Source of the DNA: Acidobacteriota bacterium
GTDB taxonomy: Bacteria; Acidobacteriota; Blastocatellia; Pyrinomonadales; Pyrinomonadaceae
Length of the DNA: 64,000 nucleotides
Direction: 5' to 3'
Assembly (NCBI GenBank): GCA_016713675.1
Contig: JADJOS010000004.1
Span: 558,001 to 622,000, forward strand
The translations under genes and the position numbers were made by a program. Below the pieces are notes generated by a model that was given only the letters and a program-made list of their open reading frames with translations, was not told the origin of the DNA and made no database searches. Shown here piece after piece: positions 35,616 to 44,200 of the stretch (the first letter of the stretch is position 1; every line of letters starts with the position of its first letter).

Positions 35616-36058
35616 GTGAGGTCCATTTTATTGACACCTCAACACCCCGACCACAAGCGAGCATCAAGCGTCCTCGATCACCGTCAAAAGACCGAATTCG
35701 AAGAGTCCGAGACGATCGACCAAACTGACCACGCAACACGACGAGTTCAACCATCCTGAGCCTGGCCCACCGCTCTTGCCCGCGAGGAACGCGAAGAATA
35801 AACTTGAACCTGTGCTATCGGCCGCCGGCCGCCGACGGGTAGACGATACCGAATTCCGGATCGGGAATGACAATGAGTTTAAGGCCGCGTGTGCTGAGAT
35901 TAGTGAAGGTTATAACGGCCGAAAAGCAGTAAAAAAGGCCTGACCCTTATTACAGTACCAAGATCGCGGGCTTTCTTTTGGTGTTTGCCCTCGGAATCCT
36001 AATAGCCTTATTAACGCTTGGTCTGTACGCACTAGTCAATAAAAGGAGGGTGAACTAG
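35616..36058 (+). pseudogene. possible broken gene encoding a small protein with a C-terminal membrane anchor
   Basis: Three partly overlapping open frames read like pieces of one protein: an upstream frame from a GTG at 35616 (HKRASSVLDHRQKTEFEESE), a middle frame (HPEPGPPLLPARNAKNKLEP to EISEGYNGRKAVKKA, stop at 35941) and a final frame with a transmembrane helix (GFLLVFALGILIALLTLGLY then ALVNKRRVN, stop 36056-36058). Removing one A from the AAAAAA run at 35931-35936 joins the last two (GRKAVKRPDPYYSTKIAGF). The first junction has no such homopolymer. I recognise no family. It lies four bases before the gene at 36062. If the joins are wrong, only a 26-residue hydrophobic ORF from 35978 remains. 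Confidence 0.3.
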
Positions 36059-36061
36059 GAT

Positions 36062-36376
36062 ATGCTTTATTACATTGTTTTGGTTCTCGGGTACTTTTAT
36101 TGTGTTACCGCGGTTGTTTTCATAGGAATCGGCTTTTTTCAGATTTACACTTACGTGCGGCGTGGTGGCGTTCCTTTGTTTTTGATCTTTTGTGTGCTTC
36201 TCAATGCCGCTGCGGATATTGGTGTCGGTTACCTGCTCATCGTTCATGCTTCACGAGAGAACGAATTTTGGTCGCTAACTCTAGTCATCCTCTTTACGAT
36301 CTATTCCGCAGGAACGACGTTTGCTCGACGATGGTACATGCGAAATGCCGAAACGCTTGTCGAAATAGCCTCGTAA
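36062..36376 (+). CDS. small membrane protein, function unknown
   Basis: The 104-residue protein has three hydrophobic segments (IVLVLGYFYCVTAVVFIGIG, VPLFLIFCVLLNAAADIG, LTLVILFTIYSAGTTFA) with short polar ends. I do not recognise a family. An AGGAGG lies 12 bases upstream, overlapping the end of the preceding possible gene. It precedes the hicB gene by about 30 bases. Confidence 0.6.
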   Translation: MLYYIVLVLGYFYCVTAVVFIGIGFFQIYTYVRRGGVPLFLIFCVLLNAAADIGVGYLLIVHASRENEFWSLTLVILFTIYSAGTTFARRWYMRNAETLVEIAS

Positions 36377-36407
36377 ACGTGGACGCGGACGTGTTAAAAT
36401 ATTTGCT

Positions 36408-36680
36408 ATGGCAGGAACATATATCTTGAGCGATTATGTGGCGAGGGCGTTGGCCCAGGCCGAATACGACAAACTCGAAGATGGCACCTTTTTTGGGAAG
36501 ATTCCGTCTTGCAAAGGTGTTGTTGCATTTGGTGCAACTCTGCGTGAATGCGAGGCCGAATTGCATTCGACCTTAGAAGATTGGGTATTGGTAGGGCTAA
36601 AACTCGGCCATCAACTGCCGCTACTAGGAAGCTTGAACCTGAATACAATGCCCGTGTATGAGCCATTGGAGTCCGTGTAA
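36408..36680 (+). CDS. hicB: HicB-family antitoxin
   Basis: HicB antitoxins bind HicA toxins and repress their own operon. The 90-residue protein matches the HicB_like fold: DYVARALAQAEYDKLEDGTF, IPSCKGVVAFGATLRECEAE, then LHSTLEDWVLVGLKLGH. It lacks a clear C-terminal DNA-binding domain, like the shorter HicB types. The hicA gene overlaps its 3' end and is interrupted, so this copy may be an orphan antitoxin. The antitoxin-first order is known among HicBA loci. Confidence 0.8.
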   Translation: MAGTYILSDYVARALAQAEYDKLEDGTFFGKIPSCKGVVAFGATLRECEAELHSTLEDWVLVGLKLGHQLPLLGSLNLNTMPVYEPLESV

Positions 36681-36891
36681 ACGAAACGAATTCATCCGGG
36701 GACTGCGGCGGCTCGGGTTCGACGGCCCGTATTCCGGTTGAAAGCATCATTTCATGACGATCGGTCAAGATCGTTTGACTGTCCCCTCAAATTCAGAATT
36801 CTCAGTCCCGCAATTGAAAATGATGATTCGCGAAGTCGCGGAAATTATCGATCGCGATATTTCGGCGGACGAGTGGAATAGTCTGAGATGA
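36658..36891 (+). pseudogene. hicA: HicA-family mRNA interferase toxin with an in-frame TGA
   Basis: Starting at an ATG inside the end of hicB, one frame reads MSHWSPCKRNEFIRGLRRLG and continues with FDGPYSG, a TGA at 36739-36741, then KHHFMTIGQDRLTVPS, FSVPQLKMMIREVAEIID and DEWNSLR. This is the full HicA dsRNA-binding-like fold, including the catalytic His after GxK/RH. A Gly-like codon (GGA to TGA) probably became the stop. The truncated product (27 residues) would lack the active site. The other two frames carry no competing gene. I infer an inactivated toxin with its antitoxin kept, unless the TGA is an error. Confidence 0.75.
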
Positions 36892-37080
36892 TCTGGTGGT
36901 CTTCGGAATACTGTGCCTGCACATTCCCCTCAAATCCGTGAGAGCAATCGGGGGTGTTCCTGCTTTGTTGCGTTTCTAAGCCGTCCATGACGGGTTACAG
37001 CCGGACGTTAAATGCGGGCAGCGACCGTGATCTTGGCGGGGAAGAGGTTGCTCATTGCGATCAGTATGAGGTTTCGTAGA

Positions 37081-37482
37081 TCATGTGACGGGGCGGATGC
37101 GGTTCGACGAGATCAGGACGGCAAGATAGGCACCGATCGCGACATCGGCTGAAAGGCAGAACGCCGGCCACCAGGCCGGGACGCCGGGATTTTGGATGAA
37201 TTGGCCGTGGAAGAGATCGAAGATGCCGTGACCTATTAGTCCGATGACGGTGAACCAGAGTGTTGATCTAAAACCGGCCACGGCGAGGCCGATAAAGACG
37301 ACACCGGCCGCGAATTCCATGATCAGAGCTTGGTTCGAGCCGCCCATCGCGGCAAAGAGATCATATAACAACGCGATAACGATCAACATTGCCGGGTACA
37401 GCGCCCGATCGCGGTCCATGCCGACGAGCGATGTAAAGATGCAAACTCCCAGTCCGACAGCGGCACCGATCAAATATTCCAT
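37081..37482 (-). CDS. small polytopic membrane protein, function unknown
   Basis: The 133-residue protein is mostly hydrophobic, with four to five helices (LIGAAVGLGVCIFTSLVG, PAMLIVIALLYDLFAAMGG, AAGVVFIGLAVAGF, TVIGLIGHGIFDLFHG). A His-rich end of helix GHGIFDLFHGQF might bind metal or haem. GAGGAG five bases before the ATG supports this start. It lies 16 bases downstream of the gene at 37499, so the two probably form a two-gene operon. I do not recognise the family. Confidence 0.65.
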   Translation of the reverse strand: MEYLIGAAVGLGVCIFTSLVGMDRDRALYPAMLIVIALLYDLFAAMGGSNQALIMEFAAGVVFIGLAVAGFRSTLWFTVIGLIGHGIFDLFHGQFIQNPGVPAWWPAFCLSADVAIGAYLAVLISSNRIRPVT

Positions 37483-37498
37483 ATTCACTCCTCTTTAG

Positions 37499-37927
37499 TT
37501 ATTTCCCGCCCAGGAACTGCGTCGAAACAAAGCCCCAGAGGATGATCGATAACCCGCCGATCTCACCGGCGGCCAGCATATATACATACCACGTCGTCCT
37601 GAAATCGCGTTGCCGAAACAGGTTGTCGGTCTTATTCATCATGCCGGTAACGAAATAACCGACGATCGTGATGCTCAGAAATGCCAGCACCAACGCCGTC
37701 GCCAAGAGCTGGACGCCTTCGGAATACGGGTTGTATTCGAGCAGCTTGGCGATGACGAGCATCGCAAAACTGTACAGAAACGCGGCACGATGGGCGATAT
37801 CAATGTACGCCGGAGCCATATGGTCCGAGCTGCTCAACATTTGCCGGTGTTTTACGATACCAATGAGCATTCCGGCCAAAAGGAAAAGCCCGGATGATAA
37901 GAGACTGATCTTGATCGCAAGGTTCAT
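37499..37927 (-). CDS. four-helix membrane protein, function unknown
   Basis: The 142-residue protein has four hydrophobic segments (ISLLSSGLFLLAGMLIGI, AAFLYSFAMLVIAKLLEY, LLATALVLAFLSITIVGYF, MLAAGEIGGLSIILWGFV). The stretch SSSDHMAPAYIDIAHRAAFL between helices 1 and 2 is the most distinctive part and contains two histidines. It is the first gene of the pair with 37081. Function is unknown. Confidence 0.65.
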   Translation of the reverse strand: MNLAIKISLLSSGLFLLAGMLIGIVKHRQMLSSSDHMAPAYIDIAHRAAFLYSFAMLVIAKLLEYNPYSEGVQLLATALVLAFLSITIVGYFVTGMMNKTDNLFRQRDFRTTWYVYMLAAGEIGGLSIILWGFVSTQFLGGK

Positions 37928-37942
37928 TTTTTTGCTCCTGTA

Positions 37943-38110
37943 TTAATTTTCTAAGACCTGTCGGATCGCATCGATGACCAATTCAGGTTCCGAGAATTGA
38001 AAATAATGCCACACTTTCGCTCGATCACCTGCTTTCCGCTCGAAGAGCGTTTTACGAGATCGCTCCGGAGAGAGATACGTGTCAGGCACGGCGACCTTGA
38101 GCGCAGACAA
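37943..38110 (-). pseudogene. C-terminal remnant of an alpha/beta hydrolase
   Basis: The frame from a TTG at 38110 reads LSALKVAVPDTYLSPERSRK and then VWHYFQFSEPELVIDAIRQV. This matches the end of alpha/beta hydrolases, with the catalytic His in the HYxQFxEPELVIxAIR motif. The N-terminal nucleophile domain is missing, and the upstream sequence belongs to a different protein in the same frame. It looks like a truncated gene or a tail fused to the gene at 38114. Confidence 0.45.
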
Positions 38111-38113
38111 TGA

Positions 38114-38335
38114 TCACCGATCCTGGCAGTTGTCGGGGCATTTGTTTATTTCGAATGTCGAGACAAAGTGAAATAAAACTTGGGTATCGTGAACGTGGCC
38201 TGCGCACAGCTTGCGGTGTTCGACCTGGAACGGCACATTCAGCGGGATCTGCGGTTTGAATTCACCAAAGGCCCGCAGCCCGTATTGGACATGTTTTTCT
38301 GCAAGCTTGTCGCAGCCGCTCCATTGACAACACAT
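38114..38335 (-). CDS. small Cys/His-rich (zinc-binding-like) protein
   Basis: The 73-residue protein begins CCQWSGCDKLAEKHVQYG, continues RAFGEFKPQIPLNVPFQVEH and RKLCAGHVHDTQVLFHF, and ends KCPDNC. Its Cys and His pairs (CC, C, H, HRKLC, HVH) suggest one zinc site. GGAAGG seven bases before the ATG supports expression. I do not recognise the family. Its stop is directly followed, in the same frame, by the hydrolase remnant. Confidence 0.55.
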   Translation of the reverse strand: MCCQWSGCDKLAEKHVQYGLRAFGEFKPQIPLNVPFQVEHRKLCAGHVHDTQVLFHFVSTFEINKCPDNCQDR

Positions 38336-38464
38336 GATCTCGCCTTCCGGTTCAAAACATTAGGACTGCGGAAATGTAACACTAAACGCGACGATACCGC
38401 AACGGTGTCGAACCGTCGCGGCAGGCCGACATCCGGCGATCAAAGTGCGGACCCGTTACTTGCG

Positions 38465-40687
38465 CTATTGCGCTAGTCTGAGGTGCGAGATGTTCGGGTT
38501 TTGGGGGATCATGCCTGGTGCCGGGGGCAGGATGTTTTGCCAGCGGGTTTTGTCTTCGAGGAGACGGTTGATGTCTTCGACCTTTAAGGGTTTTGAGAAG
38601 AGGTAGCCCTGGCCGTATTCGCAGCCGAGGATGCGGAGCTGGTGATATTGGTGAATGCTCTCGATGCCTTCGGCGACGACCTTGAGGTTGAGGGCCTTGG
38701 CGAGGGCGATGACGGTGCGGACGATCTCGCCGTTCTCAGTATTGCCCTCCATCGCACTGACGAACGAACGGTCGACCTTTAGCAGATCGATCGGGAAGCG
38801 TTGTAGATAGCTGAGGCTCGAATAGCCCGTTCCGAAATCGTCGATGCTGATTTGCACGCCGGTTTCCTTGATCTGTTTGAGCATCAGGATGGCGGTCTCG
38901 GCGTTTTCCATGATCGCACTTTCGGTCAGCTCTAATTTCAACGAAGACGGGGCGATGCCTGTCTGGTCGAGGACGTCCTGTATTTGCTGGACAAGATCGG
39001 GATGGGCAAAGTGTTTGCCCGAGAGGTTGACCGCCACGCTTAGCGGTGTTTCGCCCTGACGTTCTTTCTGCCACGCGACCACCTGATTGCATGCCGAGTG
39101 AAGGATCTGGATCGTCATCGGAATGATCAGTCCGGTGCTCTCCGAGATCGGGATGAATTCATTGGGCGGCACGAGGCCGCGCTGCGGATGATTCCAGCGG
39201 ACGAGGGCCTCGAAGCCGACGAGCGATGCAGTTTCGAGCCCGATGATCGGCTGATAATATAGTTCAAATTCCTTACGCTCGATCGCAAACCGCAGATCGG
39301 TCTCCAATTGCAGACGCGTGACTGCACGGATGTGCATCTTTTGGTCAAAGATGACGTGGTTTTCGTTGTGGTCCTTGGCGTAATACATCGCGATATCGGC
39401 GTCGCGAAGGATGTCTTCGGCCTCGGCGTATTTCGAATTGCCGAACGCGATGCCGATCTTGACGTTGGTAAAGACCTGACGTCCGTCGAGCGTGTACGGC
39501 TCGGCAATGCGCTTGGCAAGTCGTTCTGAGAACGCCGTAGCTTCGTCCTTCATCAGCAGATCGGTCAGGATAATGCCAAATTTGTCGCCGCTGAACCGGC
39601 CGACCATGTCCTCTTCGCGAACCATGTTTGTCAGTCGTTTGGCGACGTTCTTGATCAAACGGTCTCCGATCGAGTGGCCGAGACTGTCGTTGATCGTCTT
39701 AAATCGATTAAGATCGAGCAGCAGAACCGCGAAATTGACCTCGCTGTTTTCGCGGCTTTGGACCAACAGGTCCTTGAGCTTGTCGATGAAAAAGTTGCGA
39801 TTCGGAAGTCCCGTCAAAGCGTCGTGATAGGCGGCGTGACGAAAATTCTCGTGGCTTTCCTGCAGTGCCGAACTGCTGCGTTCTAACTCTTCAACATAGT
39901 GCTCGAGTTCGCGAACGTGTTTTTCGGCCTGTTCAGCTCGTTCACGCTCGGATTTTTTCGCATATTCCGACGTTTTCCGCACGTCATTTACGAAATGTCG
40001 GAACGTCAGATACATTATCCCAAAAAATACTACGACAGCTGCAAATAGAAATATATTGACTTGTTCGAGAGCCTTGAGTATCAGCCCCTCCATGAACGCC
40101 CCGCTCAAATACATTACGAGTGCGTCGACACAGTTTTTGGTCCAAACGTCCAGGAACGAGCGTTCTTCTTTAATCGCCGAAAAAACCGACGCAGCGACCG
40201 AATTGACAACAAACAAAGACAACGCCATTACGACAAGCAGCCAGACGAATCCCGTCAACTCATGGCGTTCGAGAATCACATCGGTCGGGCCGAAAATGAA
40301 TAATACGATCTGCGAGGTAATTAATACACCGACCGCCGCGACCATTGTGTTGATCGCGATCGTTCGCGTTTCTGATCGCGACGCCCTGCGGCGTAGATTT
40401 AACGATGCGATAGCACTGTCGAGCATGGCGATGAGCAAGGCGATCTCGCCGCCATATTTGATCATCGCGATAATGACCAAAGCGTCCGAGATCGTCAGGT
40501 GAATGTTGATGCGCGGCAATTGTATTCGCAAAAAGCAGCTGCAAAAGATCGTAAGAACGGTTAGCGTAATAACACCGGCATCGATACGCGCGATCGGATT
40601 TCCGGCGAACGCCCACCCGAGAGCAAATAGCGCGAGCGGCAAGAGTATAGCCGTGAAGAGATTAATATATTTGTCTTTTCTATCCAT
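38465..40687 (-). CDS. cyclic-di-GMP signalling protein: membrane sensor, degenerate GGDEF and EAL domains
   Basis: The 740-residue protein has an N-terminal membrane domain of six to seven helices (residues 1-225), a short coiled coil, a GGDEF domain and an EAL domain. The GGDEF signature is replaced by RFSGDKF, so diguanylate cyclase activity is doubtful. The EAL domain keeps EALVRWNHP, LELTESAIM, IDDFGTGYSSLSYL, KVDRSFV and VVAEGIE, as in active phosphodiesterases. It probably hydrolyses c-di-GMP under control of the membrane domain, with the GGDEF as a GTP-sensing or structural module. It stands alone. Confidence 0.9.
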   Translation of the reverse strand: MDRKDKYINLFTAILLPLALFALGWAFAGNPIARIDAGVITLTVLTIFCSCFLRIQLPRINIHLTISDALVIIAMIKYGGEIALLIAMLDSAIASLNLRRRASRSETRTIAINTMVAAVGVLITSQIVLFIFGPTDVILERHELTGFVWLLVVMALSLFVVNSVAASVFSAIKEERSFLDVWTKNCVDALVMYLSGAFMEGLILKALEQVNIFLFAAVVVFFGIMYLTFRHFVNDVRKTSEYAKKSERERAEQAEKHVRELEHYVEELERSSSALQESHENFRHAAYHDALTGLPNRNFFIDKLKDLLVQSRENSEVNFAVLLLDLNRFKTINDSLGHSIGDRLIKNVAKRLTNMVREEDMVGRFSGDKFGIILTDLLMKDEATAFSERLAKRIAEPYTLDGRQVFTNVKIGIAFGNSKYAEAEDILRDADIAMYYAKDHNENHVIFDQKMHIRAVTRLQLETDLRFAIERKEFELYYQPIIGLETASLVGFEALVRWNHPQRGLVPPNEFIPISESTGLIIPMTIQILHSACNQVVAWQKERQGETPLSVAVNLSGKHFAHPDLVQQIQDVLDQTGIAPSSLKLELTESAIMENAETAILMLKQIKETGVQISIDDFGTGYSSLSYLQRFPIDLLKVDRSFVSAMEGNTENGEIVRTVIALAKALNLKVVAEGIESIHQYHQLRILGCEYGQGYLFSKPLKVEDINRLLEDKTRWQNILPPAPGMIPQNPNISHLRLAQ

Positions 40688-40846
40688 CGTGGCCGGTGAA
40701 AAGCCTGTGATTGCGACAGTCTATTTGGGAATATCGACCCGGAATGGGCCTAGTGCGGACCGCCGGAGGAATCCGACAAATATAATCATACGTTAAACTT
40801 TGTTATTTGCCAACAAAAATCTTTGTTGTTTTGAAAAAAGATAAAA

Positions 40847-40876
40847 CGGGTACGGCAGAAAATTCTGCCGTACCCG
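40847..40876 (-). terminator. terminator of the S8 protease gene
   Basis: A perfect 14-bp stem (CGGGTACGGCAGAA and its complement, loop AA) is followed on the minus strand by TTTTATCTTTTTTC. Confidence 0.8.
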
Positions 40877-40926
40877 AAGTCTTGTTTTCTATTCCGACTG
40901 TAGGTCTACTTAAAGAACTAACTTTT

Positions 40927-43432
40927 TTAATACATCGAAGGCGTATTGTCACCTGAGATCAAAGGACTGCTGCTTCCGAACGTTGTGTCGCTGACCAACA
41001 AGCCGTCGCTCACAAGCAAACCATCACTCACAAGCAAACCATCACTAACCAGCAATCCATCACTCACCAAAAGCCCGGAGCCGAACATCTGGCTGTAGTC
41101 GATGAAAGGCACACCGTCGCTCACGAGGAGGCCGTCGCTGACCAACAGGCCGTCGCTGACAAGCAATCCATCACTGACAAGCAATCCGTCGCTGACGAGC
41201 AGTCCGTCGCTGACAAGCAGGCCGTCGCTCAGCAGATAGCCGGTTCCGTAAACTCTCTGATAATCAGAGATCAGTTTGGTTCCCGAGACGTATCCGCGAT
41301 CGACCATCATGCCGCTCGACCACAGGAACGTGTGTCCGGCGATCGTCGTTTGATGTGTAGGCAAAGTAGTGGCTGTCAGCATCGGCGAACCAAGAGCTGT
41401 CGTGTTCGTATGATCCTGACGTACTAGCTTTGCGAGTCTCACTGCGCCTTCTACGTTGACCTGACCAGCACCCTGTTCGAGATGATTGAATCCCGCGAGC
41501 GGCTGGGCCGTATACATCAAGATCATCTTGACCATGTTAGGCGTCAGCTTAGGATTCGCCTGAAGCAGCAGTGCTGCCGTACCGGCGACGATCGGTGTCG
41601 CCATCGACGTACCTGAAAGGTACATCATGGTGACTTCGTCGTTGTTCGAGCTGGTCGGATAAACACCGAGCGTCGGGTTGTTCTCGAGTAGGATGCTGTC
41701 GCGTCCGGCTGCGGAAACGATCTTGTTTCCGGGTGCTACGATCTCAGGCTTAATGACGTGGTCGTACTGTTTATTGCCCTGAGCATCCGTATAGAACGAA
41801 CGTGTTGGCCCACGCGAACTGAATGTCGCGATGCCATCGTCGCTGCGTGAATCTGTACCAAAGGTATTGGTCGCACCAACGGTGATGACCGACGGGTCGT
41901 TGCCCGGACTGTGGATCGCTCCGTACTGTTTCTGCCCGGCGGCATTTTTTGCCGTTGTTCCCGGCGGCGGCGACAACTACGATCCCGGCGTCGACCAGTT
42001 TCCGTACTGCACGGCAAAGCGGATCGTTCCGCCATGTTTCGACGGCCGGCGTACCAAGGCTCATGTTGACGACCTTGATGTTGTTGGCCGCACGGTTGGT
42101 GTAGATCCAATCGAGTCCCTGCAAAAGTCCGGCGGAGGTACCAGTTCCGTTGCTGCCAAGCACGCGGACGTTGATGATCTTGGCATTCGGTGCCATGCTG
42201 CGGTACTGCGTCAGTTCGCCGCTCTGTCCCTTGCCGCCTGCGATCAGGCCGGCAACATGTGAACCGTGACCGAACGGGTCGCGGCTCGTCGACGAATTGC
42301 TACCGCTGCTGACCGTGAAATCCATGTGCTTGGTGACACGGTCGCCGCCGAGCAGGTTTACATTATCGTAGAATGAACGGTGACCTTCATACACGCCCGA
42401 GTCAACAACAGCGACGCCAATGCCTGTGCCATCGAGTTGATAGGTACTGTTGACTGCCACACCCAGAGCATTCAAAACGGTCTGCGTCTGTGTCCGGACA
42501 AGCGAGACCCCAGTGGTCGTCTCTATATGGCCGAGAAGTTGTACCTGCTTGTCCAGCGAAAGGTGTTTGGCACTCTGAACCGCAGCAACTTCTTCGGCTA
42601 CACGAACGGGCAGTTCGATAACCAGCATGTTGAGCGATTCGATACGGTCCGCGATGACCACACCATTGCGGTTGAGCACCGCTTGCAGCTGCGGATTGTC
42701 TATATCATCCGACTGTAGAATAACCTTAACGGTCCTATCCTGGTCGGCGCCAGCTACTAATTCCCTCAGATCTGGTGAAAGTTTGTCGCCTACGAATCCG
42801 TCGGACGAATCAATGGCATCTACTCTTTCAAATTTCGTGCGAAGCTTTGCGTCCGCAGTGGTCGCGAGATATTCGGACTCGCTCGATGCGGTCAGTACAC
42901 GGAGTTTTCCGCTCGTAACTGCCGAACCGAGACTCTTTGCAGCCTGCATTCCGAACATCGGTGTCGCCGTAGAAAATCCGGCAAGATCGTCTATATAAAG
43001 AACCGAATCGGACGATGCTGTGAATGCCGCGAAGCGGTCGATCTCAGAAGCAAGAGCCGCTTGGTCAGGCGAATTGGAATATAGCGCGTTCCAATCGACC
43101 CGAAATACTCTCTTGCCGACGCCGTTCAACCGCTGCGCGACAGCCTGCAGCACGCCGTCGCGTGCATATCCATATTCATCGATCAAAACTGCACTCTTAC
43201 CTGTACGTGCCGCAAAAATATCCACGATGCGTTTGGACGCCTGTGAATTGCTGTCGGTATCAGTGGCGGAAGCACTAACCTCGATCAGATATTTTGCAGC
43301 AGGCACTGTCGATGCGGCAGTTTCGCCTGATGGCGTGTTGACGGCCGCAACCTGTCCAAAAGCGATCGTACTGAATACGATCGATTGGATGATCACGGCG
43401 GTCAACATCTTGGTCAGATCTTTAAGTTTCAT
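40927..43432 (-). pseudogene. secreted S8 subtilisin-like serine protease with C-terminal GLLVSD repeats, split by a homopolymer frameshift
   Basis: A signal peptide (AVIIQSIVFSTIAFGQ) precedes an inhibitor-like propeptide and the S8 catalytic domain: Asp in VAVVDSGVYEGH, His in FGHGSHVAGLIAGG and Ser in LSGTSMATPIVAG. After VVVAAAGNNGK the frame is lost. Removing one A from the AAAAAA run (41945-41950 on the plus strand) rejoins it as NGKNAAGQKQYGAIHSPGND, giving 834 residues. The C terminus holds about twelve copies of the hexapeptide GLLVSD in two blocks separated by VPFIDYSQMFGS. These probably form a surface or anchoring module. AGAGGG before the ATG at 43432 supports the start. Confidence 0.85.
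40994..41232 (-). repeat. 18-bp tandem repeat encoding GLLVSD
   Basis: Two blocks of an 18-bp unit (plus strand close to CTGACAAGCAATCCGTCG) encode seven and five copies of the hexapeptide. Third-position differences between the units suggest selection on the protein. Confidence 0.85.
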
Positions 43433-43757
43433 AATGTACCCTCTCTTCGCTCGTTGAGCGTTGCGGATATTCAAGGGAACTTTCCCACGATTCTAATCGC
43501 AATGGTCGTGCCACCACGCCGGAATTTGCTCGGATGCCTGTATTTACTGCATTCCGAATCGAACCGCCGCCGCCGGGCATTTTGCCCTTCTGTCAGATTG
43601 ACCGACCTGCTCATTCATCTTGACCAGATTTCGGTCTATCGAGATCCATGGCGATCCCGGCGTTTGGACGCGAATGTGCGAAAGTGTACATACTCGTGGG
43701 TTTCGGCGTGATTACATTGATGTTGTCGCCAGAAATGGCGCAGAGGGAGAGAATATT
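43433..43757. other. intergenic stretch between divergent genes, nothing further seen
   Basis: The S8 protease (minus) and the small basic protein (plus) are transcribed away from each other, so both promoters must lie here. I see no gene and no clear promoter pair. Confidence 0.4.
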
Positions 43758-44063
43758 ATGAAAAGAAAGCTAATTATTTTGTCGATGATGTTCGCTATGT
43801 CATTTTTGATCCTGCCGTTTGATAGCGCCGTTTCGGCGAAAGATCGGTACGGCAGCAGTGTCAGCTCAAACGTCCAACCGGGTCGGCAGCGGCAGGTTTG
43901 GCGAAGCAAAAGAAAGCGACAGGGACCTAAATGGAATCACGGATACCGTAACTACGGCCAGTATCGAAAGACTCAGGTCGGCAACCGCCGCTACCGTACC
44001 GTTCGACGATCTTATTGGACGAACGGCACCCGCGTTTACCGCTGGATCCGTGTCTATTACTAA
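43758..44063 (+). CDS. small secreted, strongly basic protein
   Basis: The 101-residue protein has a signal peptide (LIILSMMFAMSFLILPFDSA) and a mature part dominated by Arg, Lys, Tyr and Trp (VWRSKRKRQGPKWNHGYRNY, RTVRRSYWTNGTRVYRW). It has no recognised domain. AGAGGGAGAG before the ATG at 43758 decides the start. A cell-wall- or DNA-binding role is possible given the charge but is inference. A terminator follows. Confidence 0.65.
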   Translation: MKRKLIILSMMFAMSFLILPFDSAVSAKDRYGSSVSSNVQPGRQRQVWRSKRKRQGPKWNHGYRNYGQYRKTQVGNRRYRTVRRSYWTNGTRVYRWIRVYY

Positions 44064-44091
44064 ACGGAAACGCCAAAACGGTTCTCACAGA

Positions 44092-44127
44092 AAAGACGGT
44101 GCAAATCTCTCGGCACCGTCTTTTTTT
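44092..44127 (+). terminator. terminator of the small basic protein gene
   Basis: AAAGACGGTGC and GCACCGTCTTT form an 11-bp stem ending in a run of seven T. Confidence 0.85.
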
Positions 44128-44144
44128 AATTGATACCAGCCATC

Positions 44145-44176
44145 AAAAAAAGCGGGCCGCCAAAAGCCGCCCGCTT
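44145..44176 (-). terminator. terminator of the secreted protein gene at 44201
   Basis: On the minus strand AAGCGGGCGGC and GCGGCCCGCTT form a GC-rich stem followed by TTTTTTGATGG. Confidence 0.75.
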
Positions 44177-44200
44177 GATGGGAAATTGTAGTTCACCAAA

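Noticed and set aside
36892..37080. Possible continuation of a gene after hicA
   Set aside because: Only a short frame with no start codon or family signal is visible.
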